DNA from: Lachnospiraceae bacterium
Lineage (GTDB): Bacteria; Bacillota; Clostridia; Lachnospirales; Lachnospiraceae
Assembly (NCBI GenBank): GCA_022794265.1
Contig: JAAWEK010000015.1
Coordinates: forward strand, 104,054 to 168,053
Direction of reading: 5' to 3'
Length of the DNA: 64,000 bases
Made by a program: the position numbers and the translations under genes. Positions 9,457-16,663 of this stretch are shown here, in pieces. The notes under the pieces were generated by a model, which was not told the DNA's origin, ran no database searches, and worked only from the letters and a program-made list of their open reading frames with translations. Each line of letters opens with the position of its first letter. Position 1 is the first letter of the stretch.

Positions 9457-10434
9457 TTATACTTTAATTACTAAAGCCGTCCATGTCATTCCAGCTCCTT
9501 GAGCCATCATAAGAACATGTTCACCTTTCTTTAACAAGCTGTCATGCTTCATCCTATAGTAATTCAATAACATATCCACTGTTCCGCAATCCCCTGTATA
9601 TGATACATATCTGTAATTTGTTTTTTCTAAAGGCATATTAAATGTTTTTATTACTTTTTCAAATAAACCATATCCCACATTTGGAAAAATAATATGATCA
9701 ATATCTGATACATTCAATCCACTATTTTTTACTGCCATAATTCCAACTTCATGAAAACAGTCAATATTAACAGGTATCATCTTATCTCTGGCTTTTTCAT
9801 TATCAACAACTCTATAATAATAGTCATCTCCCTGATTCCTGTTTGCCGGAGGCTTAATTGTTCCAACCTGCATACGAGCCATATCGTGTAGATATCCTTT
9901 TCCAATTTGGCCATACCCCAAAATAAAATTTCCTGTACTATTATTTTGTACAATAGCAGCTACAGCAGCTTCCCCCATAATTAACTTTCCAATCATTCTC
10001 TTTGGTACTGTTTCATCCCACTTTTCTGAAGTATTGACAAGTACCGTATTAGTTAAATTATCTCCTAATATATAGTTTTTTGCAGTAATCAAGCCTGTAA
10101 CAAATCCACTACAATTTTGATAAAGATCAAAAAAGGCGGCATTTACAGCACCAATTTCATTTTGTATTTTTCCAGAAACCTGCCAGGTCAAATAGTCTGG
10201 CAAAGTTGCCTGAGTATTTATAATCCAATCAATTTTATCCGCCTTTATGTTAGCATCATCAATTGCTCTTTTTGAAGCTATTACTGCCATATCTGTCGCT
10301 GTAAAATCAGTCTCATACAATACTGATTTAATACCTGTTTTGATTCTAAATTCCTCATTAAAATCTGACGCTATCTCATCAATCAAAATATTTGTTTTCG
10401 GTACATATACTCCAATCCCTGTTATTCCAATCAT
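9457..10434 (-). CDS. KASIII-like protein C (His and Asn not conserved)
   Basis: KASIII-fold protein, 325 residues. Cys108 is kept in the YQNCSGF loop, but where FabH has PHQAN this protein reads FPNVGYG, and where FabH has YGNTSAAS it reads YTGDCGTVD. The usual His and Asn are thus not at their expected positions. A GDCGTVD-type C-terminal loop is seen in KASIII relatives that act as acyltransferases or in heterodimers rather than as classical condensing enzymes; that link is by analogy. It keeps the end motif QGAGMTWTALVI. The start codon is 12 bases after the stop of the paralogue at 10447-11442, with which it may form a complex. Nucleophile retained, chemistry uncertain. Confidence 0.82.
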   Translation of the reverse strand: MIGITGIGVYVPKTNILIDEIASDFNEEFRIKTGIKSVLYETDFTATDMAVIASKRAIDDANIKADKIDWIINTQATLPDYLTWQVSGKIQNEIGAVNAAFFDLYQNCSGFVTGLITAKNYILGDNLTNTVLVNTSEKWDETVPKRMIGKLIMGEAAVAAIVQNNSTGNFILGYGQIGKGYLHDMARMQVGTIKPPANRNQGDDYYYRVVDNEKARDKMIPVNIDCFHEVGIMAVKNSGLNVSDIDHIIFPNVGYGLFEKVIKTFNMPLEKTNYRYVSYTGDCGTVDMLLNYYRMKHDSLLKKGEHVLMMAQGAGMTWTALVIKV

Positions 10435-10446
10435 TCTTATTCACTC

Positions 10447-11442
10447 CTAAAATTTTAGCAAACCAGAGAACCATGCCACACCACCAATTCCTATAAAAAG
10501 TATTAAATCGCCTTTTTTTATTTTATTGTTCTTCTTTGCCTTTTCTAAAAGGACATATATGTCGCCACCACTAAAATGTCCTATATCCTTTTTGAATTCC
10601 TGAGCTGTTGGAATGTCTCGTCTTCCCAGAGCTTCTAGTATTCGCTTATCAAAATTATCCTGTTGAACAAGAGATATCATATAATCAACATCTTTTAAGC
10701 CAAATCCATTTCGTTCCAAAACATTTTTTACTACTTGCACAAATTTTATAAATACATAAGGTTTAATTTCGTTCAAGTACATATCTTCTTTGACAGTAAC
10801 ATTACTTACAAAATCCGTTCCATTCCATTCCATTCCTCTTTTAAACGGAAATGCAGTTCCTCCATTTTTCACATAAGCCATGTCATGACATTTAACATAA
10901 TTACATATTTCAAAATCCAAGTAATTGAAATCTTTTGCATTTTTCTGTAATACAACCGCCTGCCCACCTGCACTTAAAAATGTTGGCCACCCATATCCGA
11001 ACAATCTTTCTCCAGCCACCACCAAAACCGTTTCAATACCTGTATTAGCTTTAATTTGATTGGCAGCTATTTCTATAGACTCAAAATAGGCTGAACATGC
11101 CCCTTTTACATCAAAAGTCAAAGCCTTATCGGCCTTTAATTTATACCTCAAATAATTACTGAGCTGCCAACTAATATAATCTGTTTTAAATGAAGAAACA
11201 ATAATCATATCTATGTCGCTTCCGTTAATTCCTGCATCTTTTATTGCATTTTTAGAAGCCTCAAGAGCCATAAATGAAGACTGCTCTTCTTCATCAGGAA
11301 TAAAAATCCGATTCACTCCAATATGTTTATATGCTTTTTCTGTCATGTTTAACTCATCTGCAATTGCTCTTGTATCTGCCATTTTTTTAGGAAAATAAAA
11401 TCCCATTCCTGCAATTCCTACCGAAACTGTCTCTTTGTTCAT
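10447..11442 (-). CDS. KASIII-like protein B (His and Asn not conserved)
   Basis: KASIII-fold protein, 331 residues, with N-terminal GIAGMGFYFP and Cys116 in KGACSAYFE. At the usual His site it reads MISLVQQDNF, so His is replaced by Leu or Val, and the Asn loop reads DIGHFSGGD. It therefore keeps the nucleophilic cysteine but not the decarboxylating His/Asn pair. It could act as an acyltransferase, a chain-length-setting partner, or the non-condensing half of a heterodimer. It starts at ATG 11442 and is followed after 12 bases by the next KASIII gene. Divergence from its neighbours is high, so it is an old paralogue rather than a recent tandem copy. Confidence 0.82.
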   Translation of the reverse strand: MNKETVSVGIAGMGFYFPKKMADTRAIADELNMTEKAYKHIGVNRIFIPDEEEQSSFMALEASKNAIKDAGINGSDIDMIIVSSFKTDYISWQLSNYLRYKLKADKALTFDVKGACSAYFESIEIAANQIKANTGIETVLVVAGERLFGYGWPTFLSAGGQAVVLQKNAKDFNYLDFEICNYVKCHDMAYVKNGGTAFPFKRGMEWNGTDFVSNVTVKEDMYLNEIKPYVFIKFVQVVKNVLERNGFGLKDVDYMISLVQQDNFDKRILEALGRRDIPTAQEFKKDIGHFSGGDIYVLLEKAKKNNKIKKGDLILFIGIGGVAWFSGLLKF

Positions 11443-11469
11443 TTCTATTTCTCTTTCTTCAAAGTTCTA

Positions 11470-12459
11470 TTACTTTTGAATTACCATTGCTTCCATATTG
11501 CAGTCTATACCATTAGAAATAACTAACAACACATCACCTTTTTTATAAGTTGTATTATTAATAAACTCTGCCAATACTCTCATAGCTCCTACTGTTCCTA
11601 GAAATCCTTCATTAGAGATTAAATCAATTCTCTTTGATATATTAAATTTACTTAAAATATTATTATTTATTTTCTTACTGAATCCAGCTATTCCAATATA
11701 ATCTATTTCGTCTTCAGACAATCCTGATTTTTCAATTGCCTTACGTCCAACTAATACACTAAACTCTTCTGAACATTCTATTATGCCTGCGAGATGAGAA
11801 TCATCCAATATTCCATATGTAAATTCCCCGTTTTCCAAGGCTTCTTTTGGTAGTTCGTACTTTGTTCCTCCATATTTGAATCCGGCTACAAGATTATATT
11901 TACTTATACTCTCATATGCTATACTCAATATTTCATTTTTTCCTATATTGGTTTGAAGAACAACACTTCCTGCAGCATCACCGAGATATGTTGGCCCGAG
12001 TTTTCTCTTGTTAGAATGATTATCCCACAAAAGAGAAGATGTAATGATTGCCGTCGAAATGTTTTTATTACTAATCAACTGATTTCCTACAAATTGAATT
12101 GTCTTTATTGTTCCACAGTTTCCGGTACAAATATCATATGTATATACTACATCATCATCTCGCCCGCCTATATTTCTCAGAATTGATTTTGAAGTATCCA
12201 TATAAAGATAATCAGATATTCCCTCTGAAATACAGACTAATTCATCAATTGACTTCGGATTAATATTTTCTATTGATTTTTTCACTACTCTTGTTGCCAT
12301 TTCTGTAGTCAGTTCGCCTTTATTAGCCACACATATTTGTTCAATTCCCGATTCATCTGCAACCTCTAAATCATCTGCTAATGTCATTTTACTTATTCTA
12401 TTATCAGGTATTTCAGTTGCTATAGAATTAATACAGATTTTGAATTTATTATCTAACAA
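11470..12459 (-). CDS. KASIII-like protein A (first gene of operon, TTG start)
   Basis: KASIII-fold protein; I place the start at TTG 12459, giving 329 residues, because AAGGAGG lies ten bases upstream and the frame-open extension to 12501 has no ribosome-binding site and would make it longer than its paralogues. Cys115 is kept in CTGNCGTI. The expected His segment reads GIAGFSKKI and the Asn loop reads GFLGTVG, so both partner residues are missing. It is the most degenerate of the five. It opens the operon, about 190 bases downstream of the small ORF at 12646-12699. A role as scaffold, acyl carrier-side transferase or regulatory partner is possible; none can be chosen from sequence. Confidence 0.8.
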   Translation of the reverse strand: MLDNKFKICINSIATEIPDNRISKMTLADDLEVADESGIEQICVANKGELTTEMATRVVKKSIENINPKSIDELVCISEGISDYLYMDTSKSILRNIGGRDDDVVYTYDICTGNCGTIKTIQFVGNQLISNKNISTAIITSSLLWDNHSNKRKLGPTYLGDAAGSVVLQTNIGKNEILSIAYESISKYNLVAGFKYGGTKYELPKEALENGEFTYGILDDSHLAGIIECSEEFSVLVGRKAIEKSGLSEDEIDYIGIAGFSKKINNNILSKFNISKRIDLISNEGFLGTVGAMRVLAEFINNTTYKKGDVLLVISNGIDCNMEAMVIQK

Positions 12460-12590
12460 ATACTTTCTGCCTCCTTCTAATACCGATTTAAAACGAAACA
12501 AATTATTTAATAATATTGATTTTGCATCAATTTTTATTCAATAATCAGTTACAGTAATTAACAACCGGATATCAAAATGTAATTTTTTAT

Positions 12591-12635
12591 TAAACTTTGC
12601 ACATGAATAAAAATAGAACTCATATGCAAAGTTTA
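12591..12635 (-). other. Long leader hairpin before the ketosynthase operon
   Basis: Inverted repeat with 16-base arms at 12591-12606 and 12620-12635 and a 13-base loop. In minus-strand RNA all 16 pairs form, one as G-U. No U-tract follows on the minus strand, so it is not a standard terminator. It lies between the small ORF and the first ketosynthase gene. Confidence 0.7.
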
Positions 12636-12645
12636 AGTCTTTTGT

Positions 12646-12699
12646 TTAATTTTTCCAAAAGTATTTCCACAAATAGTCCCATAGAGTATAATATATCAT
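12646..12699 (-). CDS. 17-residue aromatic-rich small ORF (candidate signal or leader peptide)
   Basis: A tiny ORF encoding MIYYTLWDYLWKYFWKN. GGGAGAG lies about seven bases upstream of ATG, within AAGGGAGAG, an unusually good site. Eight of 17 residues are Trp, Tyr or Phe; Trp7, Trp11 and Trp15 are spaced by four, which would put them on one helix face, with Asp and Lys opposite. It follows the T-run of the stem-loop at 12715-12755 by about 15 bases and precedes the operon of ketosynthases. No signal peptide or processing motif is evident. It could be a leaderless peptide sensed by the neighbouring AgrC-like kinase, a leader peptide of an attenuator, or a chance ORF. No family is recognised. 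Confidence 0.45.
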   Translation of the reverse strand: MIYYTLWDYLWKYFWKN

Positions 12700-12714
12700 A
12701 AAATCTCTCCCTTC

Positions 12715-12755
12715 AAATAAAAAACAGACTAAAACATTAGGTACAGTTTTAGTCT
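12715..12755 (-). terminator. Stem-loop with T-run (terminator or attenuator)
   Basis: Perfect 10-base inverted repeat (AGACTAAAAC / GTTTTAGTCT; 12726-12735 and 12746-12755) with a 10-base loop, followed on the minus strand by TTTTTT. It ends the kinase/regulator transcript but also lies downstream of the putative promoter at 12769, so transcription from there into the ketosynthase operon would have to pass it. Confidence 0.75.
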
Positions 12756-12768
12756 ATCTCATATTCGA

Positions 12769-12818
12769 ACTATAATCCACTATTTTCCCGCAAACGGTCC
12801 AATTAATCTGCAAGTGGT
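12769..12818 (-). promoter_or_regulatory. LytTR-type direct repeats and -10 box
   Basis: On the minus strand two 9-base repeats, ACCACTTGC (12810-12818) and ACCGTTTGC (12790-12798), are offset by 20 bases, about two helical turns. They are followed 15 bases later by a TATAGT -10 box (12769-12774) without a good -35. Direct repeats of this size and spacing are the known target type of AgrA/PlnC-like LytTR regulators, one of which is encoded just upstream. One repeat overlaps the kinase stop codon. Confidence 0.5.
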
Positions 12819-14101
12819 TAATTCCTTATTCTAAGTTCCACAATAAACTGATTTTTTTCGACTTTTAATACAAGTTCTCCACTATTTTTTTCAACAATAT
12901 TTTTAACATTTTTTAATCCATAACCATGATTTCTTTTATCTGATTTTGTTGTAAGTATCTCATTTTGGATTATTTTATCTTCTGTATTTTGATATGTATT
13001 TTTTATAATAAAATATGTAAAAATTTTTCCAACCTTTATGGTAAAACTAATTTTTTTCTCATAATTAACCACCTTATCAACTGCTTCAATTGCATTTAAG
13101 ATCAAATTAGATATGACGATACATAAATCCCTGTCAGAAACATTTACTGAATCCGAAAAATATCCATTTATCTCTATTTTGCATCTTCTTCTAACGGGCA
13201 AAAGATAGTAATTCAATAATGTATTTACAGTATCATTACCAACATCATAATCATACTTGCTTATAAAAGATATTTCTTTTAAAGTTTCTGCTATATATTT
13301 TTCCAATCCATCGTAATCTCTTTTTATAGAAAGGTTTTTTATTTGTATCAATTCTGCTATGATATCATGCCGGAACTGTCTTGTTTTTTGCTCCTTCTCT
13401 AACAATAATTCAAAATATTTCTTCTGTTGTTCATTATATTTTTCCAATACTTCATTCTTTATTTGGTATTTCTGCTGTACATTAAAATAATAAATCATCA
13501 ATAAAAATGTAACTAGAATTATTCCACCTCCAAAAGTCACAAGACCCAGCCCAAAAAGCCCCTGTCTCGTATTTATGACCTCAGACAGTGCATATGTAAA
13601 ATATGAAAGCATGGCAATAATAATAAGCAAAAATAGTGACAAAATAATATTCATTCCTGCTTCTAAGATAAAAGCATCCCGTTCAATCTTCCTTCCAAGT
13701 AAAAAATAAAATACCCAAAGTAATGCAATAATAATAGTCAAATACGTTAATGATAGAACAGCATTATCCAGATGTAAAAGATATTTTAAAAAATATCCTG
13801 TTACACTTTCCAGAATTGACAACATAAGAAATGCCAGAAAATATAAACTGACAGTTTCAAGCCATAATAGATGGTATATCAATGATAAATTTATTACAGA
13901 CATAACTAATGCCAAAACAAGCGTTATTTCTGTTTTTCCAAGCCACACTATACATACCAGGCAAGCTATATTGATAATTATAATAAATAATTTGTTTTCA
14001 TACTGCTTATCCTGTCTTCTCTTTCCATATATCACATAAAAAAAAGATAAATATTCAATTATAACCAGAAAAAATATTAAAATATTTACTAAAATATTCA
14101 T
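12818..14101 (-). CDS. AgrC-like GHKL sensor histidine kinase
   Basis: Membrane sensor kinase of about 427 residues. The first ~210 residues hold six to seven hydrophobic segments, then a coiled linker, the phospho-acceptor His in RQFRHDI, an N-box LILNAIEAV and a glycine-rich HGYGLKNVKNIVEKNSG ATP lid. This is the peptide-sensing HPK10 (AgrC/ComD-like) arrangement. The start is ATG 14101 (GGATTTGAA upstream), one base after the response regulator stop; the open frame to 14128 would overlap that gene. Kinases of this class usually sense secreted peptides. No agrB/agrD-like genes are visible in the window, so the ligand is unknown; the small ORF at 12646 is a candidate, as is the product of the ketosynthase operon. 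Confidence 0.9.
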   Translation of the reverse strand: MNILVNILIFFLVIIEYLSFFYVIYGKRRQDKQYENKLFIIIINIACLVCIVWLGKTEITLVLALVMSVINLSLIYHLLWLETVSLYFLAFLMLSILESVTGYFLKYLLHLDNAVLSLTYLTIIIALLWVFYFLLGRKIERDAFILEAGMNIILSLFLLIIIAMLSYFTYALSEVINTRQGLFGLGLVTFGGGIILVTFLLMIYYFNVQQKYQIKNEVLEKYNEQQKKYFELLLEKEQKTRQFRHDIIAELIQIKNLSIKRDYDGLEKYIAETLKEISFISKYDYDVGNDTVNTLLNYYLLPVRRRCKIEINGYFSDSVNVSDRDLCIVISNLILNAIEAVDKVVNYEKKISFTIKVGKIFTYFIIKNTYQNTEDKIIQNEILTTKSDKRNHGYGLKNVKNIVEKNSGELVLKVEKNQFIVELRIRN

Positions 14102-14102
14102 T

Positions 14103-14810
14103 TCAAATCCTTTTTTTATCAAAATCAATTATTTTTTGCAACACTTCTCTGAATTTTCGCCTTGCTATAGGTATTTTTTCGCCATTATCCATTTTTACAT
14201 ATTCTTTCCGGACATCACATACATGACATACATTAATAATATAACTTCGATGCACAGACAAAAAAATTCTTTCATCTAATTCGGCCTGTATGGATCTTAA
14301 AGATTTATTGCTTTCAAATATTTTTTCTTTCGAATATATTTTTAAGTAATCTCTATGAGATTCAATCACTTGTATCTCTCTCTGTTGTAATATACATTCT
14401 TTTCCATTATAATTTAATCTGATTATCTCAAAACCGAGTAAAGAAAAAAAAGCATTATCCAAAGCCTCAAATAATTCCTCTTTTTCAATCGGTTTTGTAA
14501 CAAATCTTGTGGCGCCAATTTTAAATGCCTCTTTGAATCTTTCTCTTTTACTTGTCAGCATTATGATAATTTTTTCTTCATCTTTTTTAGATAGTTCCGC
14601 TGCTGTTTGAATCCCATCCATTTCAGGCATATCTATATCCAATAAAATGATTTTGTATTCCGTCGATAACTCCAATAACTCCTTACCGGAATAACAGTCG
14701 AATAAATCATATCTAAAATTCTCTTTATTTTCATATTCCTCTAATAATTTCCAAACCTCCTCATGTATCGCGTTTTCATCATCACAAATTACAATATTTA
14801 TACTTTTCAA
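14103..14810 (-). CDS. LytTR-family response regulator
   Basis: Response regulator of 235 residues. The receiver domain (1-125) carries the acidic pair Asp10-Asp11, phospho-acceptor Asp58 in LLDIDMPEMDG, and the conserved T/S and K (MLTSK, FVTKPI). The C-terminal domain is LytTR (about 135-230) with SHRDYLKIY, FLSVHRSYIIN and IARRKFREV, as in AgrA. LytTR domains bind pairs of short direct repeats, and such repeats lie at 12790-12818 ahead of the ketosynthase operon. It is co-transcribed with the kinase; the likely promoter is at 14845-14874. Likely function: control of the neighbouring biosynthetic operon. Confidence 0.92.
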   Translation of the reverse strand: MKSINIVICDDENAIHEEVWKLLEEYENKENFRYDLFDCYSGKELLELSTEYKIILLDIDMPEMDGIQTAAELSKKDEEKIIIMLTSKRERFKEAFKIGATRFVTKPIEKEELFEALDNAFFSLLGFEIIRLNYNGKECILQQREIQVIESHRDYLKIYSKEKIFESNKSLRSIQAELDERIFLSVHRSYIINVCHVCDVRKEYVKMDNGEKIPIARRKFREVLQKIIDFDKKRI

Positions 14811-14844
14811 TTCTGAATTCTCCCATAATTATGTATTATTCTAA

Positions 14845-14874
14845 ACTCTATCAGACTCACTATAAATTGTCAAC
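14845..14874 (-). promoter_or_regulatory. Promoter of the two-component genes
   Basis: Minus-strand TTGACA (14869-14874), 18-base spacer and TAGAGT (14845-14850), 35 bases upstream of the response regulator start. It is a clear primary-sigma-type promoter. Confidence 0.65.
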
Positions 14875-14897
14875 AATGGCAAAAAAACTTTTTGCCG

Positions 14898-14926
14898 TTG
14901 TGGATTCAACATCAAAAGAGTATAAT
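14898..14926 (+). promoter_or_regulatory. Promoter of the acetyltransferase gene
   Basis: Plus-strand TTGTGG (14898-14903), 17-base spacer, TATAAT (14921-14926), upstream of the GNAT gene start at 14962. It is divergent from the two-component promoter. Confidence 0.65.
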
Positions 14927-14961
14927 ATCATTGCGGAAATAAATTGTATTGGAGGAATTCT

Positions 14962-15516
14962 GTGAATTTTCTTTACGAAACACCACGTTTACAACTAAAA
15001 GTATTAAATGAAGACCATGCAGCCGAAGTGCTGGATTTTCTTCAAACAAATAAGGCTTTCTTTGAGCCCTTTGAAGCTCAAAAAAAGCCTTCTTATTATA
15101 CTTTGTCTTATCAGACAGAAAATCTGAGAGCAGAATATAACGCTTTTTTAAAAACAAAATATGTTCGATTTTATGTCTTCCGAAAAGATGCTCCGAATCA
15201 GATTATTGGTACAATATCTTTCAGCAATCTGCTGCCATTTCCATATTCTACTGCTACCCTTGGATATAAATTCGCCTTTGAACACCAGCATATGGGATAT
15301 GCTTCTGAAGCCGTAGCTGCAGCCTGCCATGCTTTGTTTAAGGATGCGCGCTTTCACAGAATTGAAGCTTTTGTACTTCCCGACAACCTGCCTTCCTGTC
15401 ATGTTCTGGAACGGACCGGATTCAATTTAGAAGGTCTGTGCCGGGGTGCCATCAATATAAACGGAACCTACCGGGACCACTATAAATTTGCTTTGCTTAA
15501 TCATGTACACCAATAA
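14962..15516 (+). CDS. GNAT N-acetyltransferase (RimJ/RimL-like)
   Basis: Acetyl-CoA-dependent N-acetyltransferase of 184 residues when started at GTG 14962, which has GGAGG six bases upstream; the open frame to 14944 runs through that site. N-terminal ETPRLQLKVL, the beta-strand IIGTISFSNL, the acetyl-CoA-binding region (YKFAFEHQHMGYASEAV) and the C-terminal VLERTGFNLEG-LCRGAININGTYRD match the RimJ/RimL group, which acetylates N-termini of ribosomal proteins or small amines. The substrate cannot be told. It is one of the few plus-strand genes, convergent with the HD-GYP-like gene 11 bases beyond its stop. Confidence 0.88.
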   Translation: MNFLYETPRLQLKVLNEDHAAEVLDFLQTNKAFFEPFEAQKKPSYYTLSYQTENLRAEYNAFLKTKYVRFYVFRKDAPNQIIGTISFSNLLPFPYSTATLGYKFAFEHQHMGYASEAVAAACHALFKDARFHRIEAFVLPDNLPSCHVLERTGFNLEGLCRGAININGTYRDHYKFALLNHVHQ

Positions 15517-15526
15517 CTGAGTCTGG

Positions 15527-16612
15527 TTATAATCCGAAGTTTTCAATTGCATCTTTTCCAATTGGCACTCTGGTATCCATACTCTTTAATACATCATATA
15601 TCTGAACAGTATTATAAATATTGCTGTCTTCCAAATCATATATTCTGTTATCATGAAATCCCAGAACCATAGGTCTTAAGATGTCTTTCTGATTTTCCCG
15701 AATGACCAGCCCTCTTTCTCCGCTGGTAAGTTCCACGCACACACCAGGATTCAGAATATTAATGCCCCTCAATAATCCGCCTACCATTCTGGCCTCAAAT
15801 TTATCTTTGTGATTGATCAGGTAACGAACGGTTGCCACATCCGAATAAGGTTCCCCCGCCAGTCCCATGGATGTCATGGAATCAAACACGTCCGCCACCC
15901 GCAATACCCGTGTTCCATCCAGTATCTTTGCTTCTGGTTTATTCTTACCGGAAATTTCCCGTATATTCTGTGCAATCATAATCCTCGTCAGGGACGGGAT
16001 ATCGAAATCCTGCTGAATCAGCTCATTGCCATCAATTTCACACTTGCTCACCACATAAGCATCTTCTTCTGAAAGTTTTGAACCTTTTTTCAGTATTTCC
16101 ACCGGAATCATTGCTTTTCCGATTTCATGTAATAATGCAGCTGTCACAATATTAATCTGTTCCATATATGACATATTCAGTTGGGCAGAAATAATCGCTG
16201 ACAGTATCGCCACATTCAGGGAATGTTTATAGACATAATCTTCGGGACTTCTCAGGGATTTCAGAAAATTTATCTTATGATTTGATTTTCCGTAACTACT
16301 GATAATCTTGGATGATAACTGCTCAATTTTCCTGGCTCCCTTATGGTCAATAATCAAATCCAGCTGTTCCTTCAATGCCAGTACGGACATGGCCTGAAAG
16401 CGCTCAAACTCCCTGTCTTCTTCCGACATTTCCTGGGCAGGCTCTGTGGGTTCCAGAATATACACACCAAGAAGTCCGAAATTTTTAATACTGTTTACAC
16501 CCTGTCTTTTCAGTTTCGTATTGATATCATACAGCAATACTCCGGATTTGTTATAGACCGGACGTCCCAACCGCATTCCTTTTTTAAGTTCTTCACTTCT
16601 TATGAATTTCAT
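15527..16612 (-). CDS. HD-GYP-like protein with degenerate active site
   Basis: Protein of 361 residues. The N-terminal ~70 residues resemble the short beta-rich domain in front of many HD-GYP proteins (GMRLGRPVYNKSG). Residues ~120-270 are an HD domain: HSLNVA, LLHEIGK and RVADVFDSMTS match the HD-GYP pattern. However HD is HE, and the diagnostic HHE..DGxGYP segment is replaced (RIMIAQNIREISGKNKPEA). Canonical HD-GYP proteins hydrolyse cyclic di-GMP at a bi- or trinuclear metal site; loss of these ligands suggests a non-catalytic or altered sensor role. AAAGGAGG is 12 bases upstream of ATG 16612. It is convergent with the GNAT gene. Confidence 0.8.
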   Translation of the reverse strand: MKFIRSEELKKGMRLGRPVYNKSGVLLYDINTKLKRQGVNSIKNFGLLGVYILEPTEPAQEMSEEDREFERFQAMSVLALKEQLDLIIDHKGARKIEQLSSKIISSYGKSNHKINFLKSLRSPEDYVYKHSLNVAILSAIISAQLNMSYMEQINIVTAALLHEIGKAMIPVEILKKGSKLSEEDAYVVSKCEIDGNELIQQDFDIPSLTRIMIAQNIREISGKNKPEAKILDGTRVLRVADVFDSMTSMGLAGEPYSDVATVRYLINHKDKFEARMVGGLLRGINILNPGVCVELTSGERGLVIRENQKDILRPMVLGFHDNRIYDLEDSNIYNTVQIYDVLKSMDTRVPIGKDAIENFGL

Positions 16613-16663
16613 GGTTATGAATAACCTCCTTTGTCCCGATTCTTAAATTTTCTGTTCCGTTTG

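Noticed and set aside
12460-12501. Longer N-terminus of the first ketosynthase starting at 12501
   Set aside because: The AAGGAGG at 12470-12476 lies inside this stretch and the shorter start gives the usual KASIII length.
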